From: Oxytricha trifallax
Taxonomy: Eukaryota; Ciliophora; Spirotrichea; Sporadotrichida; Oxytrichidae
Length of the DNA stretch: 64,000 nucleotides
Assembly: GCA_000711775.1 (NCBI GenBank)
Contig: ARYC01000435.1
Location: forward strand, 62,001 to 126,000
Reading direction: 5' to 3'
The translations under genes and the position numbers were made by a program. Positions 24,813-39,800 of this stretch are shown in pieces. Each line of letters opens with the position of its first letter. The first letter of the stretch is position 1. Under the pieces are notes generated by a model. It saw nothing but the letters and a program-made list of their open reading frames with translations, was not told the DNA's origin and did not search any database.

Positions 24813-27800
24813 ATGGACGAAGATGAAACATATCAGAGACTTACTGGTCTCTCATCTATGATTCAGCAAGTCTACTTGCCACTTATGGAATCCAGAACGG
24901 AGACTCGTCTTCAGATGGAGAAATTTGTGATTATATTTTTTTCTCATTAATTTATAATATGACCAATTTATATCATAGATTATATAAAGTGAGGTAGATT
25001 TCGATTTCTTTGCAATAAGCCTATGGCAATGTCACGATTAAGGTGCCTTACGTGCCTTAGGGTGTCTCTGATGAAGAAATATGTCGAAACCGCTCACTCA
25101 TAGAGGAGTACTAGAACACTATTGTAAGTTTCATTTCATCCCATATATGGTCAAAACTAAAAATTGAATTTTAGTACCATTACTTTCTTTTTTTTTTAAT
25201 TTAAAAATTGGTCAGGAAACTGATCATAAAATTTGCTCTATTCAGAACTTCATCTTACATGAAAAACTATCAACCTTTTGGATGGATATTTCTAGTTCTG
25301 GAGTCTACCTAACTAGTTATGATTTATTTGAATTAATTTGAATGAAATCTTAAATGCTATGGACTATAGGAAGAGTGGGCTAATACCATAAAGGAAACTA
25401 TCGACAGAGAGAAAGATCGTCAGAAGGAAATGATTCTTTAAAATTTTGCCAGGATTTTATTTCATATGATTTGGCTTAAGAAATGTGATAAAATTTCAAT
25501 GAACACTGCCTACGGAGAAGTTGAGTACTGGAGATCAAGATCAGCAACTTTCAACACTCTCTACCAGCAACTCACCATGCCTCAAGTCAGGAAAATCATT
25601 CAGGTAAGATACCATTACAAGTAATTTTTTCTTGAACTATCTCAGCCTTACAAATATATTAAAATGAATTGAAAGACCAATTCAATTTATCAAATGAATT
25701 TCCTATCTTTAATTTGAAAGCTAAAATGGTTTGTATATAGATTATGGTTGCTAATGAGACTTTGAACTAAGATGCCTTCAGTCTGGAGCACTTCAATTCA
25801 CAATGGGCTAACTTCTCAAAGCTCATTTTTATTTCGAATATATAGATTAAAATGCATCAAATTCATAAAATAAACATGCTCCATGCATAAGCTAAGGACT
25901 TCGTTAAGTTTTTGACCACTCTTGAGCGTCAATTCATTATGAAAATATATGACGATTCCAGTTTCTGTTTATAATACTTTAATACTACATTAAATTTTAT
26001 TAACGAATTCAAGATCATCACCCGTGGAGAGTTGAATGTGATTGAGGAGACTCTTCCTTCTCTACTCAATGGTTTGAAGTTAATCTGGACTATCTCTCGT
26101 CACATCAATCAGAATGATTCTAAGATGGAAGACTTACTTGAAAGCATCAGCAATGAAATCTGTGAGAAAGTCAGAGCTCAAATCGACATCATATAACATT
26201 TTTATTATAATAGAATATCCGTACTTTGGATTAAGTAAACAAATAAAATTGTTTAATAAATACATCAGAAGGATCTTCAAGATCAACCCAGCAGTTGCTA
26301 TCAACACAATCACTCAAGGCATCAGTGTCCTCGAGAAATGGCAGCAGCAATTCATGATTAAATTTTATGATTAAACTCAATTCATAGAGCTGATAAACAT
26401 ATAACAAATTGAAAATTATCATCAAGACCAAAATGGAGATTGAGTCAGAGTCAACTGTAAAGAGATGGGACTTCCAAAAGACTAAGGAAATCTTCAATAA
26501 GCCAAAGTACATGAAGTAAATACTTGACGACATCAAGGAAGCTTGTAATTTTAAGTATGCAATAAAATTTACGATTTGGTTCCATATTTTTCTGGATACT
26601 TTTGAAGCATTTAATTTCAATATAATTCTAATATTTTTTCTATGAATGTTCTTAAAGAGTTCCAATCACTATTGGGCAATGATCTTAAAGCTGTTACTGG
26701 AAGCAGCGAGCAAATTGATGTTGTTACTGACAAAGTCAAAGAAAATATTTAATTTTATTACATTGCGATAAGTATAAATCATTAATTTTTGTCTCTCATT
26801 CACATTTTTTGTTAATGAATTATTAAGAATGCGTAAGTAAACTAGAAGGTTTCCCCAATGACGTCTTCAATTCTGACTACGATGAGCAATGGAAGATGAT
26901 TTTCGAAGGATTCAAGCACTCCATCGCTCAAATCGAAGATGAGACTTCAACCCTTATCAACACCACTTTCAAGGATAAGTTGAACTCAGCCGAGGGTGCA
27001 TTTGATCTCCTCCACAAGTTCAAGAATATCGTCACTAGACCAAGAATTGAAGAGCAAATGCGGAATAAGTACACTGATGTACTGACCAGATACGGCTAAG
27101 AAGTCGGTGAGATGGAGAAACTCTATCTCAAGGGCAAGGACAACCCACCTATTTCCAAGAACATGCCACCTAAAGCAGGAGCTATTGCTTGGGCTAGAAG
27201 TATTATGGGTCGTATAAAGACACCTATCTACAAGTTCAAAACTAAATTAAAGTTTTTTACAATAGGTTTATTCATAGTTTACTTGATTTCACTAGTAAAA
27301 TCGATATAATTTTCCCTAGTAATTATTTAAAACCAAGGATGGCTTGTTGCAGCAACCAGTCGGTGTTCAAGTAACAAGACAATATATCAACCTCGCTAAG
27401 CAACTCGACGCAGAGTATGAAATGAAGATATTCCAAGATTGGAACAAAGAAAACACTGACTTGGCTATTAAGCTACTTAAAAACTTCATTCTTTCCCAGA
27501 AGTAGGATCCTGAGACTAAGCAGATGCAATACTATGTTAACTTTGCACCTGAACTCAAAGTCATTATCAGAGAGGCCAAATTCTTGGATAGAATCGGCAA
27601 GGAAATACCTCAAACTATTATCAATATTGCCTTATAAGAGAAAGACTACATGAGACACATTGATAAGTTTACAATTATAAATTTAAAATCGAAAATAGCA
27701 AGTTTGTTTGAATGAAATTCCTAAGTTCATAAGTATTCTATTATATAAAAGTTAAATCAACTCCTGAGAGGCTATAACTCAGCTTTAAGCAACTTAAAGC

Positions 27801-30800
27801 CCGTTGAAAAGAAACTTCTTGAAAAGCAAATCTCCAAGTTGAACAGATGGATGGATAAAGGTGCCTTAAACCACAATTGGTTCTCTCTTTCAATTATTTA
27901 ACTTATTTATTTTTATCCATAAGATAGTTAACGCACATTATTATTCAAAAATCAAGATCTTATTATAAAACATTAAATTGCAGAGTACATCAGAGAATGT
28001 CAAAAAGCGATTGATGAGTTTAAAGAAACCAAGAGCAGAGTTTTGCAACATGCTCAAAACATTGAGAAAAAAGTGCTCACCATTGAAAATGCTGTCATTG
28101 TAAGAGAAATCGATTTCGATAGAAAGACTCCTATGGATATTTCGGAGTTTCAAATACAATTAAAGTATTTGATTCTATAAACCATTGGATATTATCTTAT
28201 ATATATATATATTGTAATTATCCAAATGTAGTTTTCTGAATTCTTTGAGTCTCACAGACAAAAAATTCTGGGGGAGCTGGTCAAGGACTATCAAAACATT
28301 GGTGATATGTATTTGAAGAGTATTGAAGAGTGCACAGTTAAGACTAACAATCAAGGTGCTGAGGAGATGAGACCCTACTATTACTATTGGGAAAGAAGAA
28401 TAAATCATTCTATATGTTATTATTATTGGATTATTAATGTTTAAAATAAGTATATTACCTATATTTTAGTTGTAACTATTAATAATTAGAATCTTCAATG
28501 CAATCACAAAGATGGTCATAAGAGCACTCGCTGCCAATAAAACTCTCTGGATAAGAACTGATAAACCATCACTCATTAAGATGATGTCTTTCATTGAATA
28601 TGATTTTCATTATGAATTAATATTTTGTCTTCTTACAATCATCCAGAAATGACCTATCACCCAACAGTGGATGAACTCAGAAATTAACTTGAAAAGTTCA
28701 CCAGAGGAATTTTAGAATCCACTAAATAATTCGGAAGATGGTGGGATGGATTCTGCAAAATTTTCGAGGAGAGAATTCATGATGAGACCTCTGAAAAGTA
28801 CATTCCTTATACTTTTTATGACGATTAAGTTTTTTAACATAATTACTAAACTAAACTATTAATTCTTATATATATTAATAGAGATTTGATGTATTTCATC
28901 CTATAAATTATTAAATCAAACGATGTGATGTTGAACCCAGTAATCACTCACTTGCATTATGAGATTTGCCAAGCCAGAAACCAAGTTATCGATAAGTTCC
29001 AACTGTTCTCAAAGGGTTGGATTAAGAAAATGAATGTGAAGAGTCTTTTCGATAAAAATGAACTCACTAAGTTCCAGAAGTTGCTCTTCAAGAACTAACA
29101 GACAAGTGAAATCTATATTTATAAGTATAACTATTATAATTTGACCATTATAAGTTACAAATAAGTATTAAAGTGTGTTAAGTGATAGAAATAAGTGATT
29201 TAATATCAATGTTTTATATTAATCGAGAAGCACATTTAAAACTTCAAAGCATACAAGAGAGAAATGAAAAAGATTCCTGATGAAGCCAGAAATTACTTTG
29301 TGTTGGTTGATCATTCAGAAGTGAAGTCAGCTACAATTGAAAAAGTAGGTGAATGGCTCACACTTTTAGGAGAAGCTCTCACAGATATGGCTTAAATAGT
29401 CATATATTCAAATAATTTAAACATTTTCATTAATCATTCAATCAAACCATGATATATAAATAAATTGCTACAAGAGAACTCGGTTCAATCATTAAAGATA
29501 TCAATGAATACGAAAAGCAATTGAAGGCTGAAATGGGAGGTCTAGATAGTTTGAAACATTTGCTTAATGTGATCAGTGAAATTAAGAACAAATCAATGGA
29601 TATGGAATTCAGAATTAATGAAGTGCAAGAACAATTCAGAATTCTGAAGATGTACAAGTACGATGTTAATCCAGATATATAAATCTAAGTTGACTCAGTT
29701 GCATCAAACTGGAACGAACTTCTTGAAATGGCAGATCGTAAAGATTTTGAGGTCATTGACTTCAAGAAGAATTTCGCTCAAGTAACTCAAGGTGATGTAC
29801 TAAAGTTCAAGAATGAACTCAAGGAAGAGTATGAAAAGTACATAAATCAATTTAATCATACTTATTTTTAAGCTTATACTTTAAGGAAAGGTGCATTATA
29901 ATTTTTACATTAGCAATGGTCCAGGAGCTGACCACGTCACACTTGAAGATGGTGTGGAACTTCTCTAATTGAGCAAAGATTAAAACCGCAGATTCAACAG
30001 ACGCAGAGAAGAGTATGTCCTGGCTGAAAAATTATTTAACTTGCCAATCTCAAAGTTCCCAGAGCTCATTAAGATGGAAGAAGACAACAAAGTTTTCGAC
30101 GAAATTTATTCAATCTTTAAGGAGCACTAGTAAGGTGTCAAGGAATGGAGTATGATGCCCTGGTCCAAATTGGATGTACAAGTATTAGTCAGCGGAGCTG
30201 AGAAGTTTGAGAAACTAGTCAGAAAATTACAGAACAAAATTCCAAATGCTGAGAGCATTTCTCCCTTTGTTAAACTCAAAACAACTATTACTGGATTCAA
30301 AGATTCATTGCCACTTATTCAGCAACTTAAAATTCCTGCTGTCTAAGAACGTCATTGGAATAAGATTATGTAGGAGACTGGTAAAGATCTTGGAGAAATT
30401 AACCTAAGATATTTATATTTAGCAATCTTTTATTATCACATTAAACCTTAAGACCATCACACTATCAAAAGTGTTTGAATTGGAACTTTAATACTATACA
30501 GAGAAAGTCGTAGAAATTTGTCAAGAAGCCAAGGAGGAAGCTGTCTTAATTTTTCATTTAGTAAACTAAATTAATGCTTTCATAGTATCTATTCATGAAT
30601 AAATGATATTTAGCTAATTAAAATAGCTAAGAACGAAGAAAACCTGTAAAAGATTGAAACAGCTTGGAAAGTTTAAAACTTCGATATCCTTGCTTATAAG
30701 AAGGGAACTGAGCTTAAAGGCTACGCCATTAAATCCCCAGACGATATTAGATAACTACTAGAAGATATAAATATCTTTTAGATTAGAATTCCTACATTAG

Positions 30801-33800
30801 ACAATCATCTTTGAAATTAAAATTTAAGTCAAAGATAACATTTTGATCTTGTAGAGTTTGAATGCGAGTAAATATGTGAGGGCGATTAAAGCCAAGGTTT
30901 CGCAGTGGGAGCGAGATCTCAATACTATCAACGATGTCATCGATGCTTGGCTTATCGTTTAGCGTAAATTACTATAATTTCAATCTTGTGATAAGCATGC
31001 ATCCATATTGAATTTTTATATGTAAATGGATGTATCTAGAGAGCATCTTCGCAAGTGACGATATCAGAATGCAACTGCCAGATGAAGCCAAGAAATTTAA
31101 CAAAACAGACAACAATTATAAGAAAATCATGGAAGCTGCCTTTAAAAACTCAAATGTAATTTAGAATATGCAGTATTGTCATTTTTTAAATTAAAATGTC
31201 AAACTTCTGCTAACTTTAATAATTTTAATGTAATCTAATGCTGTGTTAGAGCTGAAGGCGGTAATAGACTGAGTGAATTGAAAAACATCTCAGCTGAGCT
31301 TGATAAGTGTCAAAAGTCACTTACTAACTATCTTGAATCCAAGAAGATGAGTTTATTTATTGATTAGTTGTGTTTTAAGAAGTTTAAATTATCTATGTTT
31401 GGAAATGGAAAATTTAATAGAGAGTTTCCCAAGATTCTATTTCATTTCTGATGACGATCTGTTGCTGATTCTTGGTTCCTCAGACCCCAGATCTATCTCT
31501 CCACATTTACTCAAATTGTTCGATAATTGCAAGGATGTTATCTTTGGCAAGGGAGATAAGCAAATCATTGGTATGATTTCAGATTAATCAAATTTATATT
31601 AAGAGAGAATAACTATATCATTATTATTTAATGAGAGAACATCTTATGAATTTTAGATTTAATTTAATGTAGATGAAGGAGAGAAATTTGACTTTGAAAC
31701 TCCTCAAAAACCAGAGGGAAATGTAGAAGACTGGATGAACAAAGTTTTATATACTTTATTTCAAAGATATAATGCATATTATTAATAGGCTATTTCTTTT
31801 AAAAATTGAATATTTGTATTCAATTTTAATTAATAAGTAGACGTAGAAATGAAAAAGACTTTACACGTAATCACTAAGAAAGCTGCTTTCTACTATGCAA
31901 AGCAAGATCGTATGGATTGGATTAAAGAGCAAATTGGTATGGTTGCCCTTGTTGGTACCCAGATTTGGTGGACCTTCTAAAAAATTAAAATCTAAAAATT
32001 TATAATTCTAAGTAGAGGATGTGTTCAGAAGAGTGAAAGAAGGTGACAAACACGCCATGAAACAAGAGCTTTCTAAAGAGACATCAGATCTAAACGATCT
32101 AATTGCTTTGATCAGAACAGATCTAGACATACTAATCCGTAAAAGTGTAAACACACTTATTATCTTGGATGTGCATGCCAGAGATATCGTAGAGAGATTC
32201 GTCAGAGACTCCATCTTAGATGCTAAAGAGTTTGAGTGGGAGTCACAACTAAGATTCTACTGGGACAAGAGAAAGGATGATCTAGCCATCAAACAATAAG
32301 CAAAGTTTATTCAAATTAAAATAAGCTTAGGTAAAATTATTCTTAAAAATGCTAAATGTACAGGTACCTTCGATTATTGCTATGAATATCAAGGACTTAA
32401 CGGAAGATTGGTTATTACACCACTTACTGACAGATGTGTTATGACATTAAATGAGCATTCATATTGATTTTACAAGTTTTTAGTAACATTTCATTTAATT
32501 GATTGACTACTGCACTTACTTTCAAGTTAGGAGGTGCTCCAGCTGGTCCCGCTGGTACAGGAAAAACTGAGACAGTTAAGGATCTAGCTAAATCACTCGC
32601 TCTTCGTTGTGTTGTAACAAATTGTGGAGAAAATTTAGATTACTTCGCTATGTACATCATTTTCTCAGGTCTCATTCAAACTGGTTTTTGGGGTTGCTTC
32701 GATGAGTTCAATCGTATTAACACTGAGGTACTCATAATCAAATATCTTTTTTTTGGTAAATTTATTGAACTATGGATTTATGAGTATAAAATTTTTAAAA
32801 AGTATAATTATTTTTAGATAGAAGATAAATTTTTAAAAAAAGCTTAATTCTAAAAAAAAGCGCTTTAATAAGTGAAATTTCGTACAATCTTTTAACTTTT
32901 TTCCCTTTAATTTTTTACTGTTAAAGATAATTACTCTCTGTCGTTTCAGCTCAGATTAAACTTATTCAAAACGGTTTAGCCCAAGAAAAGAAGAAAATTG
33001 ATTTCTAAGGTACTGACAACCATTTCTTAGATAGTAATCTTACCATAAAAAAAGTCTTTTTTTTAATATTATTTTGACATGAGACTTATTCATACAGTTG
33101 GTATTTTTGTAACCATGAATCCAGGATATGCAGGTCGTTCAGAGCTCCCAGATAACCTCAAAGCTATGTTCAGACCAGTTACTATGGTCGTCCCTGATCT
33201 CATTCTTATTTGCGAGAACATGCTCATGTCTGAAGGTTTCAATTCAGCCAAGATTCTTGCCAAAAAGATGACAGTACTTTATAAGCTTTCTAAAGAGCAA
33301 CTTTCAAAGCAATATCATTATGATTTCGGTCTAAGAGCCTTGAAGTCAGTGCTAGTCATGGCTGGTTAATTGAAGAGAGCTTATGCTGATTTGCACGAGG
33401 ATATTGTGCTTATGAGAGCTTTGAGAGATATGAATATGCCAAAGTTCGTATTTGATGATGTGCCTCTTTTCACTGGTTTGATTAATGATCTATTCCCCGG
33501 ACTAAAAGCAGATCGTGTTGGATATGAAGACCTCAAAGAGAAGATTGTAGAGGATCTTGAGTCAAAGAAGTACAGACATTCAGATGAGGAAATTTTCATG
33601 GATCAAGTAAACAAAATCATCCAATTGTACGAGACTATGGGAACTCGTCACACTACTATGGTCGTAGGACCTACAGGTTCAGGTAAGAGTGTTATTATCA
33701 ACACTCTCGCTTCTTCACTTAAAGAAGAAAGTGGTATTCCAACCAAGATCGATACTATCAACCCTAAGATGTGTACCCTTAATGAGCTTTATGGAGTCTT

Positions 33801-36800
33801 AGATCCAGATAGTAGAGATTGGACAGATGGTCTCCTTTCCAAAACATTCAAGGATGCTAACACTGAAATTCCAGGACGTACTGAAAGACGTTGGATTATA
33901 TATGATGGTGATGTCGATGCCGTTTGGGTTGAAAACATGAACTCCGTCATGGACGATAATAAAATTCTTACACTTGCTAATGGTGATCGTATTCGTTTAC
34001 TCAGAACCTAAAATATGTAATTATGACTATTTAATTTATTAAAAATGATTCAAATGGATAATTTCATTAAATTAATTGAGATTAATTTACAAAAACCATA
34101 TTAATTTAGTTCTTATTTTAATAAACTTAATTATATTCGTAACTATTTTTCTAATTAGAATAAATATGCTAGATTATTCATTATTTCTTGAAAAATAAAT
34201 ATTTTATAAAATTTATTATCAATATTTTAACACAATTTTTTAAACCCTTTTTAATGTTATCAATTAAATTATTTTTAAGCAATTATAAATATTTTTTACA
34301 CTAATTATATTTTTGTTATGATTATTTATAATTTGAAACCTGCGCTATGCTTTTCGAAGTTTATGATTTGCAATATGCCTCACCTGCTACAATTTCCAGA
34401 TGCGGTATGGTCTATGTCGATCCCAAGAATCTAGGTTATGCTCCCTTCTTCGAGAGATGGTGCAAAGATAAGCTCGAGAAATACTCTGAAGTCATGTACG
34501 AAAGTTTGAGAGAGCTCTATGCCAAGTATGTTCCAGTATGCATTCAAAAAAGTGAATGATCTATAAATCTCATTTTTAGGAATGAAAATTCATGTGAAAT
34601 TAGCTTTAATTTCACATTTAACATAATTGACAGAATCTTCGAAGGTTCAACAGGCAGCGATGAAATAGTAGAGCCCCTGAAATTCATTACTCCAAGAACT
34701 AACTTGAACTTAGTGCAATAATTAGCCACATTAATTGACTCAATCATCCCACAACCAGACCAGAACCCTCCTCAAGAAGTAGATCAACTTGAAAGACTTT
34801 TCATTTTCTGTCTTGTGTGGTCTCTTGGAGGTGCACTTATATCTGATGATAGGTTTCGACCTACTGGTAAGTCGGTAACCAGCCCGACCAATTCCGGTAC
34901 CCCGGAGGTTCGAAACCGTAGTAGCACCTGGTTTTTCAGGATAAGTCTCGGATCTGAGGAGTTACTCAGAATACATCAGGCAAGGTATAGGGGGACCGCG
35001 CCAAAAATAAAAATCGACCGAACTGAACTTAAGTCGTGTTAAAACTAAAGTTCCCACCACAGTCTATCACAGGGAGTAAGCTGCCTTCTCATGGGCTGTG
35101 GTGCTACGACTAGGATTTGCGCCTGGAGTCCGTAATGAGTCTACTGTGCTTGGAAAAGGGACCCTGTATCCCAGAAGAAAAACTAAGCACGGGTAAAAAC
35201 TACTGTGGATTTTCCCTGAGAGCTAACGCCGGGGTTTTTAGAAACAGAGAACTAGAGAAGAGCCAACAATCAGCCGAACAGAACATAAACATCCCCGGAA
35301 GGGGCAATTGGAAGTTGCACTGATCGAGATAACCTGGGGTTTGGGCCAACACAGAAATGCCTTTACTACAAAGCACATAGGAACTCAGAAAGTCAAGTGT
35401 TAGTCCGAGAGTACTTTGAAAGGTTTGATGTTAATTCATATAAACGGTTGATAACCTCCCGTAATTAATTCAATGGCTAAAAATCATCATCATCATATCT
35501 GATGATAGAGAAAAGTTCTCTGAGTTTATTAGAACTACGAGTGGACTCATCTTACCATCAAGCTCCCTATATGATAACTACTTTGATATTTTTTTATAAA
35601 TAACTTCTAATAACTTTTGCAATAAAATAAGACTTAAAATAATTTTAACTATAGTTTTTTTATGAAATAATGTAAAATTTAACAATCAAACTATATAAAA
35701 AGAATAAAAATTATTTTTATTTATTGTGTAAATTATTTTAAAGTAAAACGAAAGATAAGATTATTTAAAACGATTAATTTTAGTTTTAATAGTTTTTCAA
35801 TAAAAGAATTCCACAAAGTTAAATTACTAAATATAAAATTGAAATAATATAATATAGGATGAAAATGGAGTTAGGACATTAAGTAAATTTAATTGGGTAA
35901 TCAAGAATAATTTTGGAATTGAAATTAATATAAATAAGTTCAAATAAGTTCTTTAAATATATAATAATCATCTACTATCAAACTTATCAATAGGTACAAT
36001 TACTAATTCGTATTAAACAAATCATCAATTTTTTTAACACGAAATAATTTATCACAATACTTTATTGTTAAAAATGATATTGAAAGCATGAGTTATGTAC
36101 TCTGGGAAAGAAAGGTAGCTGAATACGAAGCTCCAGCAAACAAAAAGTTCTCATCTATTCTCGTACCCACCGTTGACACCAAAAGATACTCATGGCTTCT
36201 TAGTCAAATTATGTCTCTCAAAAAGCCTGCTATGTTCGTTGGAGACTCTGGTACTGCCAAGACTGTCACCATATTCTCTCACTTCAAGTAACTTTTAAGG
36301 TTTTTAAGTAAAATTCAGGGATTATATGTTAAAAAAACATTAATAGTCTTAACTTAGTATGGAGAGATTCACTATCTTGAATATCAACTTCTCTTCACGT
36401 ACCACATCTATGGACTTCCAGAAGAACGTAGAGGAAAATATTGATAAGAGATCATTCAAGCAATATGGTCCAAAGACTGCAGGAAAGCAATTGATTATCT
36501 TCATTGATGACTTGAACATGCCAAGAATTGATAAATATGGTACCCAATAACCAGTTGCCCTCATGAATATGGTATTTTATTCGAGATTCAGTTAATGAAA
36601 ACTAACTCATGAAATTATTTTCATGAAGTTCTTGATTGAAAGAAACCAGCTCTATCAAAGAGGCGGTGAGCTCGAACTCAGAGAAATAGTAGACACACAA
36701 TATGTTGGAGCTATGACTCCACCAGGTGGTGGTAACAACCCAGTCGACCCCCGTGTAATGTCTCTCTTCTCAACCTTTAACATTACTTTCCCATCGAAAG

Positions 36801-39800
36801 AAGCTATCGAGAAGATTTATACTTCCATCCTTGAGAAGTAATTGGTTGAATTCCATGAAGACATCAGAAACGTAGTGCCTTTAAATGCGTATTAATATGA
36901 GAAATCTGCTAATAAATTTAATGTATACATATTTTTACTATGATTGCCTAAAATCACCTCTGCTACACTTTCACTTTATTTCTAAATCTGCGAGAAACTT
37001 CCTCGTACTCCAGTGAAGTTCCATTATATTTTCAACTTGAGAGATCTCTCAAGAGTTTATGAAGGTCTCTGCATGATGACCAAATTATTAAATTATTTTC
37101 ATCATAAGCTAACAATTTAGATAAATAATAGGAAGCTTATTTTACATTAAATAATAATATTTTACAATAATTTTTTGAATTAAGAAAGGCCAACCCAGTC
37201 TTCAAATTTTATATAATTAAATTGATTTCACATTTTTTGAAAATAAATTTGAATAATAATATTAGTTAATTAAGAACCATTGACAAGTTCTAAACTAAGG
37301 AGAGCTTGGTAAGAGTATGGAGAAATGAATGCATGCGTGTGTTCTCAGATAGACTTGTTAATGAGACAGATCGTAGTTTAGTCAGCGATTAACTCATCGG
37401 AAGTCTTTTAATGAAATATAATCCTTGCTTGCTATATCTCTAAGAATGTGTAAACTATAATATTTAAAGTCTGGTAAAAGAATTCTTCCCAGGTACTGAA
37501 GAATACGTAATGAGAAATCCTTGCTTATTCGGGGATTACGCACTCTCAGACCCCACTGATGAAGAGGCTGAAGATCCCAGACTATATGAAGATTTAGGAG
37601 AGTATGATGACGTTAAGAAGAAGATGAACAAACTCCTTGAAGACTATGGATTCGAAAACAAACCCATGAATTTAGTGTTGTTCAATGATGCACTTGAGCA
37701 TGTTACAAAGATTCACAGAATCATCAGATTCCCTAAGGGTAGTTTAAATTTAATATAGATTGAGGGTTATCTCCAAAAAGGAACATATTTGCAATGCCAA
37801 TAAATTTATGAGTGGCCTGTTAGTCGGAGTTGGTGGTTCAGGTAAGCAGTCACTGACCAGACTTGCTACTTTTACTGCAAACTATGATCTTTTCACAATT
37901 GGACTTGTTAGAAATTACAAAGAGGAGAACTTCCGTGAAGACTTAAGAGTCTTGTATAGAGAAGTCCTTAAAAAGCCCAAAACTTTCTTATTCACAGATG
38001 CCCATGTGGTTGAAGAAGGTTTATATTTTTACTTTTTATTGTATAATATATAATAAAATTTATTTCGTTGAATCGTTTCAATTTTGTTTATTAGAATCTA
38101 TATTTGAGCTGCACACATTTTTAAGGAATTATTTTATTTTTTCATATAGAGATAAAAGGTTATAAATTATTATTTGGGAAAAAATCTAAAATTTGTACAT
38201 AGAAATAATATTATATTATAGAAATGTTTTTAAATTTATTATTATTACTGAATGAAACTATTCTTAAGTCATAAATGATATCTTAAAATTTATAAAATAT
38301 CAATTAAATAATTTTTTAGATCTTCTTGCTTGATATAATATTAAATTATATCAAGCAAGAAGGTTTCTTGGAATTGATCAATAACATTCTTACAATCGGT
38401 ATGGTTCCAGCCCTTTTCCCAGAAGAAGAGAAGGATGGTCTCACCTTCCCATTAGATGAAGAAATGAGAAAGCAAGGTCTCCCAGACACTAAGGAATTCA
38501 GATGGCAATACTATGTCAACAGAGCAAGAGAGAATCTTCACATTATTCTTGCAATAAGCAAGTATTATTATTCAATAAGTGCGTATTTCATCATTTAATA
38601 TGTGTTAAATGTCTCCTGCCGGTGACACTCTCCGTCTCAGATGTAGAAACTTCCCAGGTCTAGTCTCAAACACAAATATTGATTGGTTCTTCGCTTGGCC
38701 TGAAGATGCCTTAGCTGCTGTCGCCTCTTACTTCTTGGTAAACGTCGAGCTGGAAGACGACCACAGACAACCAGTTACAGATCACATTTACTTAGAACTT
38801 CATATTATCTTTACTTCATTTGCTTCTTCCCAATTAAAAATCATTAATTTAGCATTTAATTTAATCGATTGTGATGATCCATCAATCAGTACAACAGTAT
38901 TCAGTAGAGTTCGAAGCAATTTATAAGCGCAAAAACTATTCTACTCCCAAGAACTATTTAGATTTCATTGACAATTACATAAAATACTTAACCAACAATA
39001 GAAAAACGATTGACTCAAATGTGAGAAGACTTGAGGGTGGTCTCACTACTCTAGCTAAAGCTCAAGAAGACACTGAAGTCTTATCCAAGGAATTGGCTTC
39101 TGTAAAATATACTGATGAAATTAGATTAAGAAATTGTCATTATTTAATTTATTATTTTTGTTGGCTATCAAGAATGCTGAAATTGCAGAAAAGAAAAAGG
39201 TTGTCGAGGAGCTTATCGCAGATATCACTGAGAAATCAGAAATTGCTGGGAAACATTTATAAGATTTCATTATCCTATAATTTAGTTTTATCATGAAATT
39301 TTGAGTATTATTTTAAGTTCAAACAACAAGCTATTGCAGTAGAAAAGAAGACATTTTTGGATTAACAGAGTGTCATTATTGCCAAAGAAGAGGAGGAAGC
39401 TAGAATTGCTCTAGATGAAGCTCTCCCCGCTCTTGAAGCTGCATCACAAGCACTTAACAACATTAAACCATCTCATATTACTGAAATCAAGTCCCTTCCT
39501 CAGCCACCTTAAATCATTCAAGATGTGTGCACCATTCAAACACAAAATATCTTCAATAGAATTATAAATATTTTCAAGTTCTAGGTAATATGAAAATGGT
39601 TAATTTGTATGTTTACGAAGAAGTGTTGGAAGATCCATATCTTTGATTAAAAGACCAAAGCATCTCAACATAAACTAAAAAACGAAGTAATTCATTGAAA
39701 TGCTAACCTAAATAAACCATTGTTAAGATATACAAAACATTTTGATAGTACAGTAGAAAGTAAGATAAAATACGACCTTAATCATTTAAAGAGATTAGAA

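Noticed and set aside
34853-34935. A complete tRNA gene at the left end of the dynein insert
   Set aside because: Box B is present, but I could not fold acceptor, anticodon and T stems with normal lengths, so only a Pol III-like box is reported.
34815-35323. Short reading frames inside the 642-bp GC-rich insert
   Set aside because: They are not conserved-looking, the insert breaks the dynein frame, and its ends behave as a target duplication. The frames are chance products of higher GC content.
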